Of a DNA stretch of 48,552 bases, positions 1-7,363 are shown one piece after another (position 1 is the first letter of the stretch; every line of letters starts with the position of its first letter). The translations under genes were made by a program, and so were the position numbers. The notes beneath the pieces are model-generated. The model did no database searches. It saw only the letters and a list, made by a program, of their open reading frames with translations, and was not told the origin of the DNA. Source of the DNA: a virus. The stretch is from positions 1 through 48,552 of IMG/VR virus record IMGVR_UViG_3300046385_000146; one strand, written 5' to 3'.

Positions 1-1
1 A

Positions 2-280
2 CTTTTCACCGTGGCAGGCTATTCAACTAAAGATGGCAAGACCAAAGCTCGTTTTGCAACAGACATGACTCGTATCAAGACCTTGGTCAAGACCGGTCAC
101 ACTGACATCCAGCTCTATGAGTTGGCCAAACCTGCGACCAAGGTCGAGTCCTTGGAGTTCTTGCATGCCAAGAATATCTCTGGCATGGCAGGCGTATCTA
201 TCGCCGAAGAACTTGCCAAGCGCACCAAGCGCAAAGTTGCCGACCTCATCAAGAACGGCAACCAAACCAAAGCAGCCTAA
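2..280 (+). CDS. Small basic phage protein of unknown function, probably 5'-truncated by the window edge
   Basis: The reading frame is open from the first bases. A GTG at 11 could be a start, but no Shine-Dalgarno is visible before it, so the gene may begin upstream. The roughly 90 residues are Lys/Thr/Ala rich (start AGYSTKDGKTKARFATD) and end in a basic helix rich in Lys and Arg. No family is recognised. A GC-rich hairpin follows and separates it from the ligase gene. Confidence 0.6.
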   Translation, partial: LFTVAGYSTKDGKTKARFATDMTRIKTLVKTGHTDIQLYELAKPATKVESLEFLHAKNISGMAGVSIAEELAKRTKRKVADLIKNGNQTKAA

Positions 281-298
281 GCGGCGCCCGTGCCCACA

Positions 299-328
299 GG
301 GGGCAGGCAAATGCCCCCAATAAATTTT
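299..328 (+). terminator. GC-rich stem-loop, probable intrinsic terminator
   Basis: GGGGGCA (299-305) pairs perfectly with TGCCCCC (312-318) across a six-base loop, followed by AATAAATTTT. The U-run is delayed by six bases, so termination may be partial. It lies between the first small gene and the DNA ligase gene. Confidence 0.55.
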
Positions 329-341
329 AAAGGAAGTTGCA

Positions 342-1664
342 ATGTCTGAATCTTGTTACCGCGTTATCCGTAGCCTCGAAGAGCACCCAAGCCGACTGAA
401 TAAAGAAGCTATTGTTCTTGCAGAAGCTGAAGCAGGTAACGACACATTCTTTGCAGGCATGCGACTTGCTTATGACTCCATGATCACATTTGGAGTCAAA
501 AAGGTTCCCAAGCACTCAGGTCCTGATGGTCAAGGCTTGCCTTGGACTGCCTTTGCAAAACTTGCAGATGATCTTGCAACTCGCCGGCTCACAGGTGATG
601 CCGCTAAAAAAGCAATTGAGCTTTGCCTGTCAGTTGCAACACAAGCCGAGTGGAATGACTGGTACATGCGTATCCTAACCAAGGACATGCGAGCCGGCTT
701 TACTGAAGGCACCGTCAATCGTGTAACTGAAAAGAAGTTCCCACAATATGCAATACCTGTTTTTAGTTGTCAGCTTGCACACGATAGCGCGAATCATGAG
801 TCTAAGGTTGCTGGGCCTAAGCTCATTGAAGTCAAACTTGATGGTGCCCGAGTTATTACAGTGGTGCGTCCAGATGGTCGTGTTGATCAGTATAGCCGTA
901 ATGGCAAAGAGCTAGTGAACTTTCCGCATGTGAAAGCACAGTTGGCACAGATTGCTGGTCAGTTTACAGAGCCAATGGTGCTTGACGGCGAGATCATGTC
1001 AGGTACATTCCAAGACTTGATGAAGCAAATCCATCGTAAGTCAAGTGCTAAGGCCAACGATGCGGTGCTTAATTTGTTTGATGCTATTCCTCTTGTTCAG
1101 TTCGAAGCAGGTAAGAGTGCTACCACTCAAGAAGCTCGTAGCGAATGGCTGAAGACTTGGTTTGAGTCAAACGAAGCTGCATTGCCTAACGTTACTGTAG
1201 TAGCACAAGAACTGGTTGACTTGGATACTGACGCTGGCCAAAAGCGTTACCGAGAAATCAATGCACTAGCAATCGCCGGCGGATACGAAGGTATCATGCT
1301 TAAAGATCCTAACGCTGGTTATGTGAATAAGCGTACCGTTGCTTGGATGAAACTCAAGCCTTTTATTGAAGTTACCTTGAAAGCAGTTGCAGTTGAAGAA
1401 GGCACTGGCAAGAACGCGGGACGTATGGGTGCGGTGTTGTTTGAAGGTACAGACGATGGCAAGTTCATCCGCGTAAGCGTTGGCGGTGGTTGGAGCGACA
1501 AGGATCGTGATGACATTTGGCGCAGTCGTAACAGCGTTCCCGGACAACTTGGTGAAGTACGTGCAGATGCGCTCACACTAAATCAAGATAGTGATAATGT
1601 TTGGAGCATGCGATTCCCTCGCTTTAAAACCTGGCGCGGCTTTGTTGCAGGAGAAAAGTTGTGA
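342..1664 (+). CDS. ATP-dependent DNA ligase
   Basis: Seals nicks in DNA by ligase adenylation, AMP transfer to the 5' phosphate and phosphodiester formation. The nucleotidyl-transferase motif I is clear as VKLDGAR (residues about 164-170), the Lys being the adenylated residue. Motif IV (YEGIMLKDP) and motif V (AWMKLKP) follow, then a C-terminal OB-fold-like region. At 440 residues it is in the range of T4 gp30-type ligases. A Shine-Dalgarno (AAAGGAAG) lies about 8 bases before the ATG. It would join Okazaki fragments or repair nicks during phage replication. The next small gene starts on a GTG overlapping the stop codon. Confidence 0.93.
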   Translation: MSESCYRVIRSLEEHPSRLNKEAIVLAEAEAGNDTFFAGMRLAYDSMITFGVKKVPKHSGPDGQGLPWTAFAKLADDLATRRLTGDAAKKAIELCLSVATQAEWNDWYMRILTKDMRAGFTEGTVNRVTEKKFPQYAIPVFSCQLAHDSANHESKVAGPKLIEVKLDGARVITVVRPDGRVDQYSRNGKELVNFPHVKAQLAQIAGQFTEPMVLDGEIMSGTFQDLMKQIHRKSSAKANDAVLNLFDAIPLVQFEAGKSATTQEARSEWLKTWFESNEAALPNVTVVAQELVDLDTDAGQKRYREINALAIAGGYEGIMLKDPNAGYVNKRTVAWMKLKPFIEVTLKAVAVEEGTGKNAGRMGAVLFEGTDDGKFIRVSVGGGWSDKDRDDIWRSRNSVPGQLGEVRADALTLNQDSDNVWSMRFPRFKTWRGFVAGEKL

Positions 1665-1831
1665 TTCTATTTGATAAAGAATACAGCGGCGAAAGCATTG
1701 TAGACATGGATCGCGATGTCAATGAGCTCTTCTCAGACTCGTTGATTGACGACTTTGATATTCCACAAGATGACAACGGTGTCATGCAAGGCAGCTTCCG
1801 TGTCACTGTAGATTGGGTTCTGGCCAAATGA
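1661..1831 (+). CDS. Small acidic phage protein
   Basis: A 56-residue frame starts on GTG overlapping the ligase stop (GTGA), a typical coupled start; the ligase 3' end supplies GGAGAAAAG as ribosome site. Sequence: MILFDKEYSGESIVDMDRD then an acidic centre and FRVTVDWVLAK. Comparable short proteins with ESxxDxDRDV are common in phage genomes, from memory. Function unknown. Confidence 0.6.
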   Translation: MILFDKEYSGESIVDMDRDVNELFSDSLIDDFDIPQDDNGVMQGSFRVTVDWVLAK

Positions 1832-1852
1832 AAAAGTAGAGGCAGCAGAATA

Positions 1853-1966
1853 ATGACACCAAAAGAATATCTACAATCGTTGATTGAAGGAATGGAGATG
1901 GGCTCGTCTATCCCAGTTCAATTGTCTGAACTTAAATTTTTAATGGCACTGTTGGAGTCAAAATGA
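1853..1966 (+). CDS. Very small hypothetical protein (37 aa)
   Basis: ATG frame preceded by AGAGGCAGCAG. It reads MTPKEYLQSLIEGMEMGSS and ends LMALLESK, an amphipathic helix-rich peptide. It fills the gap between two other small genes in the same direction, which is the main support. Confidence 0.4.
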   Translation: MTPKEYLQSLIEGMEMGSSIPVQLSELKFLMALLESK

Positions 1967-1988
1967 ATGATGACCCAGCGTAAAAGAA

Positions 1989-2150
1989 ATGGCTGCACTT
2001 TGGAACAAGTGCATGCAGTTTATTGAAGCCCAAAGTATTAATTGCCCCGAAACAATCTATCAAACAGATTGGGTAATTGAAAACGCATACGAGTTTATCG
2101 AAGAAGTATGTGACATTGTTGGATACAAAGAATACGAGGATGACGAATAA
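1989..2150 (+). CDS. Small acidic hypothetical protein (53 aa)
   Basis: ATG frame ending in TAATG, which overlaps the next start at 2150, so the two are probably translationally coupled. It contains three Cys and an acidic tail (EYEDDE). No strong Shine-Dalgarno before its own ATG. Function unknown. Confidence 0.5.
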   Translation: MAALWNKCMQFIEAQSINCPETIYQTDWVIENAYEFIEEVCDIVGYKEYEDDE

Positions 2151-2374
2151 TGAAACTTTATCTACTTTACTACGACATCGACTACGGTAATCGCGAAGCA
2201 TGGAATACATTCTACACACCAGTAGAAGTTTTTGACAGTGCTGAAAAACGTCAGGCTCGCATTGACTTTATCAAACAACAAGTTGATGAAGACGGTGAGC
2301 CTGTTGAATACGAGTTTCATGAAGTTGATACTGTGCTGATGACTGATGCTTTGTCCCAGGAGTGGAAACAATGA
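2150..2374 (+). CDS. Small hypothetical phage protein (74 aa)
   Basis: Starts in the TAATG of the preceding gene and ends in the ATGA of the following one. Begins MKLYLLYYDIDYGNREAWN and has a predicted alpha/beta character (FDSAEKRQARIDFIKQQ helix). The length and style resemble accessory phage proteins; no recognised domain. Confidence 0.6.
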   Translation: MKLYLLYYDIDYGNREAWNTFYTPVEVFDSAEKRQARIDFIKQQVDEDGEPVEYEFHEVDTVLMTDALSQEWKQ

Positions 2375-2703
2375 GACTGATGCTGGGCACAGCTGAACGT
2401 CCAAGTTTGCTGGTCAACGTCGAGCAAGAATACAGTCCCACCCACTTTGACTTTTGGGTAGTAAATGGTGCTTGGGATGGCACGTACTACAATGGGTACG
2501 TCACTGTGCATCATCCCGATAACCCATACTCTAGTTTAGATAAGGTTGAAATACTTTGCGACAATCAAGACAGGTTGCGTAGTAGTGATTGGCCAGGTGG
2601 TTACCAAGAATTGTTCAATAACTTCCACGATGAGACTTATGTGGCGCCAAAATCCAAACCAGTCGAGCTACCCGCAAGCTGGGACGATGACATTGCTTTT
2701 TAA
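2371..2703 (+). CDS. Hypothetical protein, beta-rich (110 aa)
   Basis: ATG at 2371 overlaps the previous stop (ATGA) and has CAGGAG nine bases upstream; an in-frame GTG at 2362 is a less likely start. Aromatic and Asp rich (FDFWVVNGAWDGTYYNG), with a C-terminal PxxW-DDDIAF tail. Function unknown. Confidence 0.6.
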   Translation: MRLMLGTAERPSLLVNVEQEYSPTHFDFWVVNGAWDGTYYNGYVTVHHPDNPYSSLDKVEILCDNQDRLRSSDWPGGYQELFNNFHDETYVAPKSKPVELPASWDDDIAF

Positions 2704-2711
2704 GGAACACC

Positions 2712-2891
2712 ATGTCTTTTAAAATCGTTCCACGTTATGTTGATCACTTGTGGTATCCTATCTTGGTAAAGGCCGGTGGCGGGTACGTTATTCGTGAGTT
2801 GCAAGGTAAGAGCGTCAATGCGTGGAATGATCAGGTGAGACAACAGTACAAACAAGACACAAAGGACCACCCGCGGGGTTGGTGCATTTAA
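2712..2891 (+). CDS. Small hypothetical protein (59 aa)
   Basis: ATG preceded by TAAGGAACACC. It reads MSFKIVPRYVDHLWYPILVK, a GGGYVIRELQG turn, then a charged helix ending PRGWCI. The next ATG is the base after its stop. No family recognised. Confidence 0.55.
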   Translation: MSFKIVPRYVDHLWYPILVKAGGGYVIRELQGKSVNAWNDQVRQQYKQDTKDHPRGWCI

Positions 2892-3119
2892 ATGAGTTGC
2901 AATCATACAAGACGAACTGAACGTTGGGTCACTCAAGACTATTTCAGTGAAGAAATTGACGGAGAATGGCAATATGACACTGTTAGTACCACAGTAGATA
3001 TTGACTTACACAGATATAAGTGTACAATGTGTAATGAAGTCATGTACTATTCAGGCCGTGCCCGACAGTACTACGAAGAAGGTGTCAAGTTTGATTGGAT
3101 CGAAGGATTGAAAAAATGA
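2892..3119 (+). CDS. Small Cys/His protein, possible zinc ribbon
   Basis: Seventy-five residues with CxH near the start (MSCNHTRR) and a CTMC knuckle near residue 44, so a single zinc site is possible. Centre is aromatic and acidic. Starts immediately after the previous stop codon and overlaps the next gene. Zinc binding is inference from Cys/His spacing only. Confidence 0.6.
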   Translation: MSCNHTRRTERWVTQDYFSEEIDGEWQYDTVSTTVDIDLHRYKCTMCNEVMYYSGRARQYYEEGVKFDWIEGLKK

Positions 3120-3259
3120 TTCTAATATGCGATGACTACAATGAAGTTTATGTTTGGGTTGATGACGAAGATCACGACCATGAACTAAGCCCGCACTTTG
3201 ATTACGAAGAAGATGCTATTGCATGGCGAGAGCGTATCAAAAAAGAAGTGTCAAAATGA
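3116..3259 (+). CDS. Very acidic small protein (47 aa)
   Basis: ATG overlaps the previous stop (ATGA), and its own stop overlaps the next start. Contains VWVDDEDHDHELSPHFDYEE, strongly acidic with several His, then a short basic end. Unknown; tight coupling on both sides supports translation. Confidence 0.55.
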   Translation: MILICDDYNEVYVWVDDEDHDHELSPHFDYEEDAIAWRERIKKEVSK

Positions 3260-3459
3260 CAAAGGCTCTGCGTCCTGGTGACTCACACTTTACAATTGTA
3301 GACAAGTTCACTGTGACTGCTAGGGCTGGGTTTGAAATCAGCAATAACTGTCCTGCTGAATACAAAAGCATTTTTGTAACTGCGATCAATGCAGGGTGGC
3401 TCAAGCCCATTGCTTATGTGACCGACGAAGAATACATGGTCATGAAACTTTCAACGTAA
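3256..3459 (+). CDS. Small hypothetical protein (67 aa)
   Basis: ATG in the ATGA overlap with the preceding gene. Reads MTKALRPGDSHFTIVDKFTV then a compact beta-rich sequence. Upstream in-frame ATG at 3223 would overlap too much of the previous gene. Function unknown. Confidence 0.55.
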   Translation: MTKALRPGDSHFTIVDKFTVTARAGFEISNNCPAEYKSIFVTAINAGWLKPIAYVTDEEYMVMKLST

Positions 3460-3467
3460 CAAATACT

Positions 3468-3677
3468 ATGAACGAACAAATTCAAAAACTTGCTCTACAG
3501 GCTGGTGCAGTCAATGTCTGGGAATGGGCATCAGACGATGTTCTTGATACAAAAAGCATGGATGCTGAAAAGTTCGCCGAGTTGATTGTGAGAGAATGTA
3601 TTAGTGCGTTGGATGATGCTGACGGATCCGTACATCACAGTGAATGTCTATTAGAACATTTCGGAGTTGAATCGTGA
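3468..3677 (+). CDS. FAELIV-family small protein, copy 1 (dispersed)
   Basis: Sixty-nine residues: N-terminal MNEQIQKLALQAG, central EKFAELIVRECI, C-terminal CLLEHFGVES. The same three blocks recur in four adjacent genes at 14916-15962, so this is a paralogue about 11 kb away. The DNA for the central block is also nearly identical to that of the other copies. No catalytic motif; probably a helical adaptor or inhibitor-like protein, role unknown. Its stop overlaps the next GTG. Confidence 0.7.
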   Translation: MNEQIQKLALQAGAVNVWEWASDDVLDTKSMDAEKFAELIVRECISALDDADGSVHHSECLLEHFGVES

Positions 3678-3916
3678 TAACAGATCTGCGTGGATTTACT
3701 TTCACCTTGGGTTGCACTGTGGCCCGCCCTGTGTTGTTTGGCAACAGTCCCCAGATTGAACTTTGCAAAGTAACACGCATTGACAGCGGTAAGCTATATT
3801 TAGACGATAGCAAGGTTGCTATTAAATTTCCGCGAAGGCTGTTGATTATTGAACACGATCCCTTGATCAAACTCATGGACGATCATGCACAGGAACTCAA
3901 ACATGATCAGCTTTAA
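3674..3916 (+). CDS. Small hypothetical protein (80 aa)
   Basis: GTG start in the GTGA overlap with the preceding stop. Beta-rich first half (MITDLRGFTFTLGCTVARPV), then KVAIKFPRRLLIIEHDPLIK. Resembles a small SH3/Sm-like barrel in pattern only; function unknown. Confidence 0.55.
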   Translation: MITDLRGFTFTLGCTVARPVLFGNSPQIELCKVTRIDSGKLYLDDSKVAIKFPRRLLIIEHDPLIKLMDDHAQELKHDQL

Positions 3917-4166
3917 TTTTGACTTCTCTCCATTGGCACGAGAGTTTAAAAACTTGTGGTGTCGAAGTTGGGCTACCCCTTTCAAGAACAAGTTCATTGA
4001 GTTAGAGTTGCATACAACTGAAGCCTTGGTTGGCTTTAACTTTCTATGGACCACACGTCGAGATCATGCGGGAGTAGATGTTCAACTGTCCTTGTTTGGT
4101 CTATGCGCTCACTTTAACTTTTACGATAATCGACATTGGAACTATGAAATTGGTGCATATCAGTAA
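3903..4166 (+). CDS. Hypothetical protein (87 aa)
   Basis: ATG inside the end of the previous gene, with AGGAACTC upstream. Rich in Phe, His, Asn and Trp (FNFDFSPLAREFKNLWCRSW), with a His/Asn-rich C-terminus. No signal peptide or known motif. Last gene of the small-gene run before a late-type box. Confidence 0.55.
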   Translation: MISFNFDFSPLAREFKNLWCRSWATPFKNKFIELELHTTEALVGFNFLWTTRRDHAGVDVQLSLFGLCAHFNFYDNRHWNYEIGAYQ

Positions 4167-4227
4167 CTGGCTTATTAACAGAGCTCAGACCTTATTCTGT
4201 TCAATGAAGACTTGAAATTTAACTGTT

Positions 4228-4235
4228 AATAAATA
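4228..4235 (+). promoter_or_regulatory. Candidate late promoter box AATAAATA
   Basis: TTAATAAATAACTGC sits directly before the ATG at 4241. The box resembles the T4 late consensus TATAAATA. If it works as in T4, transcription would start about at the start codon, giving a leaderless or nearly leaderless mRNA. No Shine-Dalgarno is visible. Confidence 0.4.
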
Positions 4236-4240
4236 ACTGC

Positions 4241-4687
4241 ATGAAAAAAATATTAATTTTAATTGCAGCTCTGGTTGCGTCTGCAGGCGGTCATGCACAA
4301 AAGAAGTCACCGGAAATGAAGTTATACGACTTTACTATTACTCGCGTAATCGATGGTGACACAGTAGAGTTCAGAGCCCCATTTTTGCCTGCTCCTCTTA
4401 AACCTAAGATGGCAGTTCGTGTATATGGGGTCGACACGCCAGAAAAAGGATTCAGAGCCAAATGTGAATCAGAAGCCAAACGTGGAGCCGACGCAACAGC
4501 GTTTGCCAAACAAGTAATCACAGAAAGTAAAACAGCACGAGTTGCAATCATTGACTGGGACAAATATGGTGGTCGTGTGCTGGGAGACGTTATTTTAGAC
4601 AACAATGTTAGCCTGCGTGGATTGCTGATTCAAAATGGCTTTGCCCGCGAATACTACGGTGAAGCCAAACAAAGTTGGTGCGAATAA
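4241..4687 (+). CDS. Exported staphylococcal-nuclease-like (thermonuclease) protein
   Basis: Residues 1-19 form a Sec signal peptide (MKKILILIAALVASAGGHA). The mature part is a single SNase OB-fold domain. The catalytic trio of the family is visible: Arg60 (VRVYGVDTPE), Glu68 (same motif) and Arg112 (KYGGRVLG), with Asp40 and Asp65 as likely calcium ligands. It should be a calcium-dependent nuclease acting on DNA or RNA in the periplasm, for example on competing incoming DNA or on debris at lysis; that role is inference. It is preceded by a late-type box with no leader, and followed by a terminator. A second, degenerate SNase homologue lies at 6285. Confidence 0.88.
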   Translation: MKKILILIAALVASAGGHAQKKSPEMKLYDFTITRVIDGDTVEFRAPFLPAPLKPKMAVRVYGVDTPEKGFRAKCESEAKRGADATAFAKQVITESKTARVAIIDWDKYGGRVLGDVILDNNVSLRGLLIQNGFAREYYGEAKQSWCE

Positions 4688-4759
4688 TTGCAGTTACACT
4701 AGTGTTAACTGGTTTGATGTAGCTTGAAAATTACAATTACCCTATTACGGTACCGCTAG

Positions 4760-4786
4760 ATAGAGCACATTGGTTGCTCTATTTTC
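4760..4786 (+). terminator. Intrinsic terminator
   Basis: ATAGAGCA (4760-4767) pairs perfectly with TGCTCTAT (4775-4782) around a seven-base loop and is followed by TTTTC. It ends the nuclease transcript and abuts the next promoter, so the two form a terminator-promoter boundary. Confidence 0.7.
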
Positions 4787-4815
4787 TTGACTTGTTATAA
4801 GTATTTTGCTACAAT
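4787..4815 (+). promoter_or_regulatory. Sigma-70-type promoter, TTGACT-17-TACAAT
   Basis: The -35 box TTGACT (4787-4792) and -10 box TACAAT (4810-4815) are 17 bases apart. The ATG at 4822 lies six bases past the -10 box, at the expected transcription start, so the message would be leaderless. Confidence 0.75.
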
Positions 4816-4821
4816 AACTAG

Positions 4822-5340
4822 ATGAAAGTTATCAATGTTATTGCGGGGCCCGGAACAGGCAAAAGCACACTAGCGTCAGGCTTATATCATGAAGCCAAGC
4901 GTCGAGGGTGGAATGTGGAATTGGTCACTGAGGTGGCCAAGGACCTGGTCTGGGAAGGCAGACATTGTGCGCTGAGTAATCAGGCCTATGTGTTTGGACG
5001 GCAAGTTCAACGTATACACAGGCTAGAGGGACAGGTTGATTTTGTAATCACTGACAGTCCATTTTTATTGAGTGCTATCTATGCTCCAGTAGACTACCCG
5101 TCTGAATGGGAAAAGGTAGTAGTAGAACTTTGGAAACGTTACGACAATCACGTGGCATTTTTAGAGAGGGGCCCGTGGTTTGATGATTGCGGGCGCGTAC
5201 ATAATCTCCAGGAGAGCTTGGAGATCGATCAACGGATCGCAGTGCTTTTGAACAAGCATAACATAGCCCATACTCAGGTTAGTTATGGATATCAAAGTCC
5301 AGGTGAAGTTTTGGATGCCATAATGGCATCTGGAATGTGA
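4822..5340 (+). CDS. P-loop ATPase/kinase-like protein (AAA_28 type)
   Basis: A 172-residue P-loop protein. Walker A is GPGTGKST at residues 9-16, and a Walker-B-like VDFVITDSPF follows near residue 75. The pattern fits the small AAA_28/NadR-like kinase group common in phages, which may phosphorylate a nucleotide or nicotinamide ribonucleoside; the substrate cannot be read from sequence. The start is fixed by the close upstream promoter, which predicts a leaderless mRNA. The following gene starts about 30 bases after the stop. Confidence 0.75.
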   Translation: MKVINVIAGPGTGKSTLASGLYHEAKRRGWNVELVTEVAKDLVWEGRHCALSNQAYVFGRQVQRIHRLEGQVDFVITDSPFLLSAIYAPVDYPSEWEKVVVELWKRYDNHVAFLERGPWFDDCGRVHNLQESLEIDQRIAVLLNKHNIAHTQVSYGYQSPGEVLDAIMASGM

Positions 5341-5370
5341 CTGAAAGTGATCCCAATGAAAGGAGGACTT

Positions 5371-5925
5371 ATGGAAAAGTCAATTAAAGTTTTATGCTAT
5401 TTCTTGGCAATAGTAGCTGCGGTGTTGTTGGTGTCACACTTGACAGCGGCCAAGTTTCAAGCATTGGAGCAACAGCATGGTTTATACAACAACGATGTTG
5501 TTTCAATTCACACTAGAGAAAAGCAGTTAGAATGTCTTGCGCTCAATATTTACAGAGAAGCAGGGCACGAGTCGTTTGAAGGCAAAGTGGCAGTGGCACA
5601 AGTCACCATGAACAGAGTTGCTGCTGGCAATTTTGGCGCAGACGTATGCGGCGTAGTGTATCAAAAGAATGTGGTAATGGACCGAGTCATTTGCCAATTC
5701 AGTTGGGCCTGCGACAGCGTACACCGAAACAGGCCCATCAACAAAGCTGCTTATACTGAAAGTTACGAAGTGGCCAAAAAAGTTCTGCTAGAAGGATTTA
5801 GATTAAATATCCTCAATGACGCACTGTTTTATCATGCCGAGTATATTAACCCTAGATGGGCATTGGACCGTGTAGGACAAATAGGACAACACATTTTTTA
5901 CAAACAAAAGGAAGCCAAGCCATGA
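5371..5925 (+). CDS. Membrane-anchored SleB-like cell-wall hydrolase
   Basis: A 184-residue protein whose N-terminus is a signal anchor (FLAIVAAVLLVSHLTAA, residues about 11-27). The rest is a Hydrolase_2/SleB-type domain: CLALNIYREAGHESFEGK with the presumed catalytic Glu in YREAGHES, then VAVAQVTMNRV and CQFSW. The family cleaves peptidoglycan glycan strands. ATG at 5371 has an excellent AAAGGAGG ribosome site; a GTG at 5347 in frame is rejected for lack of one. The stop overlaps the next start (ATGA), pairing it with a small membrane protein. Likely an endolysin of the signal-anchor type or an entry-related hydrolase. Confidence 0.82.
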   Translation: MEKSIKVLCYFLAIVAAVLLVSHLTAAKFQALEQQHGLYNNDVVSIHTREKQLECLALNIYREAGHESFEGKVAVAQVTMNRVAAGNFGADVCGVVYQKNVVMDRVICQFSWACDSVHRNRPINKAAYTESYEVAKKVLLEGFRLNILNDALFYHAEYINPRWALDRVGQIGQHIFYKQKEAKP

Positions 5926-6221
5926 TCGACCTTAATCAAGTCAAAACATTTGTTCAAACTAAAATCTCTACCATTTCAGCAGAAACGTTTGGGTGGTTAT
6001 CAGTTATTATTCTGCACAGTGCTACCATTCCCAGCCTGCTGGCAGTGATGGCAGGCCTCACTGACAAGCTGCCCGGAGTAGATCTGGTGCTGTTAGTGTG
6101 GACTGGCCTGACGCTATTGTTTGTAAAAGCTACCATACAAAAAGACATGCTGAACATTGTCACAATTGGTCTTGGCTTTATTATTCAAGCAGTATTGTTG
6201 GCATTGATCTTCTTTAAATAA
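5922..6221 (+). CDS. Small membrane protein, holin candidate
   Basis: Ninety-nine residues with three hydrophobic segments: about 24-45 (GWLSVIILHSATIPSLLAV), 53-71 (VDLVLLVWTGLTLLFV) and 78-98 (IVTIGLGFIIQAVLLALIFF). ATG overlaps the stop of the wall-hydrolase gene, so the two are coupled. Size, topology and neighbour fit a holin, but no holin family is recognised, so this is inference from context. Confidence 0.65.
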   Translation: MIDLNQVKTFVQTKISTISAETFGWLSVIILHSATIPSLLAVMAGLTDKLPGVDLVLLVWTGLTLLFVKATIQKDMLNIVTIGLGFIIQAVLLALIFFK

Positions 6222-6284
6222 CCAGTCAATATAATTTTGCTACATACATAGAGTGCAAATTATTTTATACCAAAGAAAGAACAA

Positions 6285-6629
6285 ATGAGAAGATTATATC
6301 CAGCCAGGCTACTAGAAGTACGAGGTACAGATACCTTAGAAGTAGAACTAGACCTTGGCTTTAATGTGTACAGTCGCCAAAAGATTCGACTATTTGGCGT
6401 ATCGTCATGCGGCAAAGACAGCGAAGTAAAAGTGGTGCTAACAGAACTTTGTCGAGATGGTTTCATTGTTGAGCCTATTATTACCAAACGTGCCAAACTT
6501 GGTCGAGTACTTGGCTGGGCTTATCTCTCAAATGATCTGGGTGATCCCAGTCTCAATATCAATGAAGCATTAGTCGACCAAGAGCTGGCTACCAGTTTTC
6601 AAGTACACGATGAGGACGAGGACGAATAA
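6285..6629 (+). CDS. Degenerate SNase-like protein with acidic tail
   Basis: A 114-residue protein with the SNase fold pattern (DTLEVELDLGF, KIRLFGV, GRVLGWAYL, NEALVDQELA). Compared with the exported nuclease at 4241, the first Arg (Arg35) and the last Arg (Arg74) are present, but the catalytic Glu of the TPE motif is replaced by SSCGK. No signal peptide. The C-terminus is HDEDEDE. Probably not an active nuclease of the classical type; it may be a nucleic-acid-binding or regulatory derivative. Its stop overlaps the following ATG (TAATG). Confidence 0.72.
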   Translation: MRRLYPARLLEVRGTDTLEVELDLGFNVYSRQKIRLFGVSSCGKDSEVKVVLTELCRDGFIVEPIITKRAKLGRVLGWAYLSNDLGDPSLNINEALVDQELATSFQVHDEDEDE

Positions 6630-7363
6630 TGTACGAAGCAGGGTTAACAGCTAGAAAAATAGCTGAGTTTGATACTGCTATCTTTGACCAGTATCGTGCA
6701 TGGGAAGCTGCTTTTGATTGGGATCCAATCGATCAGCCAAATCGATACATTCGCGGCGATGGAACACATTTAATATACTTGCCAGTGAATCTGCAACGAA
6801 GTCGCGGTTTTGCTCCGCTGATGCGTGGCTATCCACGAGATATTTGGGAACTTTGGGAAAATATTTTAAAGCCACAATGTGAATATATTGCCAGCCTGAC
6901 AGGCATTGCGGACCCTGTTATTGTGCAAGCAGATATTGCAAGAATGAAACCTGTAACAGGAGATACTGTACTACACACAGATACTCGCTACAATCAACGT
7001 TATGCTCGTCGATACAATATTGCCATAAGCACTAATACTGATTGCTGGCTTTATCACCACAGCTATGATTTAAATACAGGTGGTAAGCGTGACCATATTG
7101 ATGAAGGCGAAGTGTGGGAATTGAATAATAAAATTGTGCATACCGCAGTAAATTATGGCATGACCTGGCGCACACATTTGGTCATTGATGTGATGCCAAA
7201 ACATTATTACGAACGCATGTGCGAACTTTATAATCCCTACGCCAAAGTGCCAAACCCACTGTCAAAGAATACAACCTACGATTATGACATTGAAGGTAAT
7301 TTAATACACGAGCCACTATTTGAAGATTTACCACACTGCTTCCCAGCAAGGACACACGTATAA
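6629..7363 (+). CDS. Aspartyl/asparaginyl beta-hydroxylase-like 2OG-Fe(II) oxygenase
   Basis: A 244-residue protein with the AspH-type double-stranded beta helix. The iron-binding HxD is LHTDT (His116, Asp118), the distal His is NKIVHTAVN (His171), and Arg181 (TWRTHLVIDV) is placed to bind 2-oxoglutarate. The family uses Fe(II), O2 and 2OG to hydroxylate Asp/Asn side chains or small molecules; the substrate here is unknown. It is cytosolic, with no signal peptide. It sits in a TAATG-coupled chain between the degenerate SNase gene and the 503-residue membrane protein. One of five such oxygenase-like genes in the window. Confidence 0.82.
   Translation: MYEAGLTARKIAEFDTAIFDQYRAWEAAFDWDPIDQPNRYIRGDGTHLIYLPVNLQRSRGFAPLMRGYPRDIWELWENILKPQCEYIASLTGIADPVIVQADIARMKPVTGDTVLHTDTRYNQRYARRYNIAISTNTDCWLYHHSYDLNTGGKRDHIDEGEVWELNNKIVHTAVNYGMTWRTHLVIDVMPKHYYERMCELYNPYAKVPNPLSKNTTYDYDIEGNLIHEPLFEDLPHCFPARTHV

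Noticed and set aside
6204-6235. Possible promoter TTGATC / TATAAT before the 6285 gene
   Set aside because: Spacer of 20 bases and a poor -35 box; not strong enough to list.
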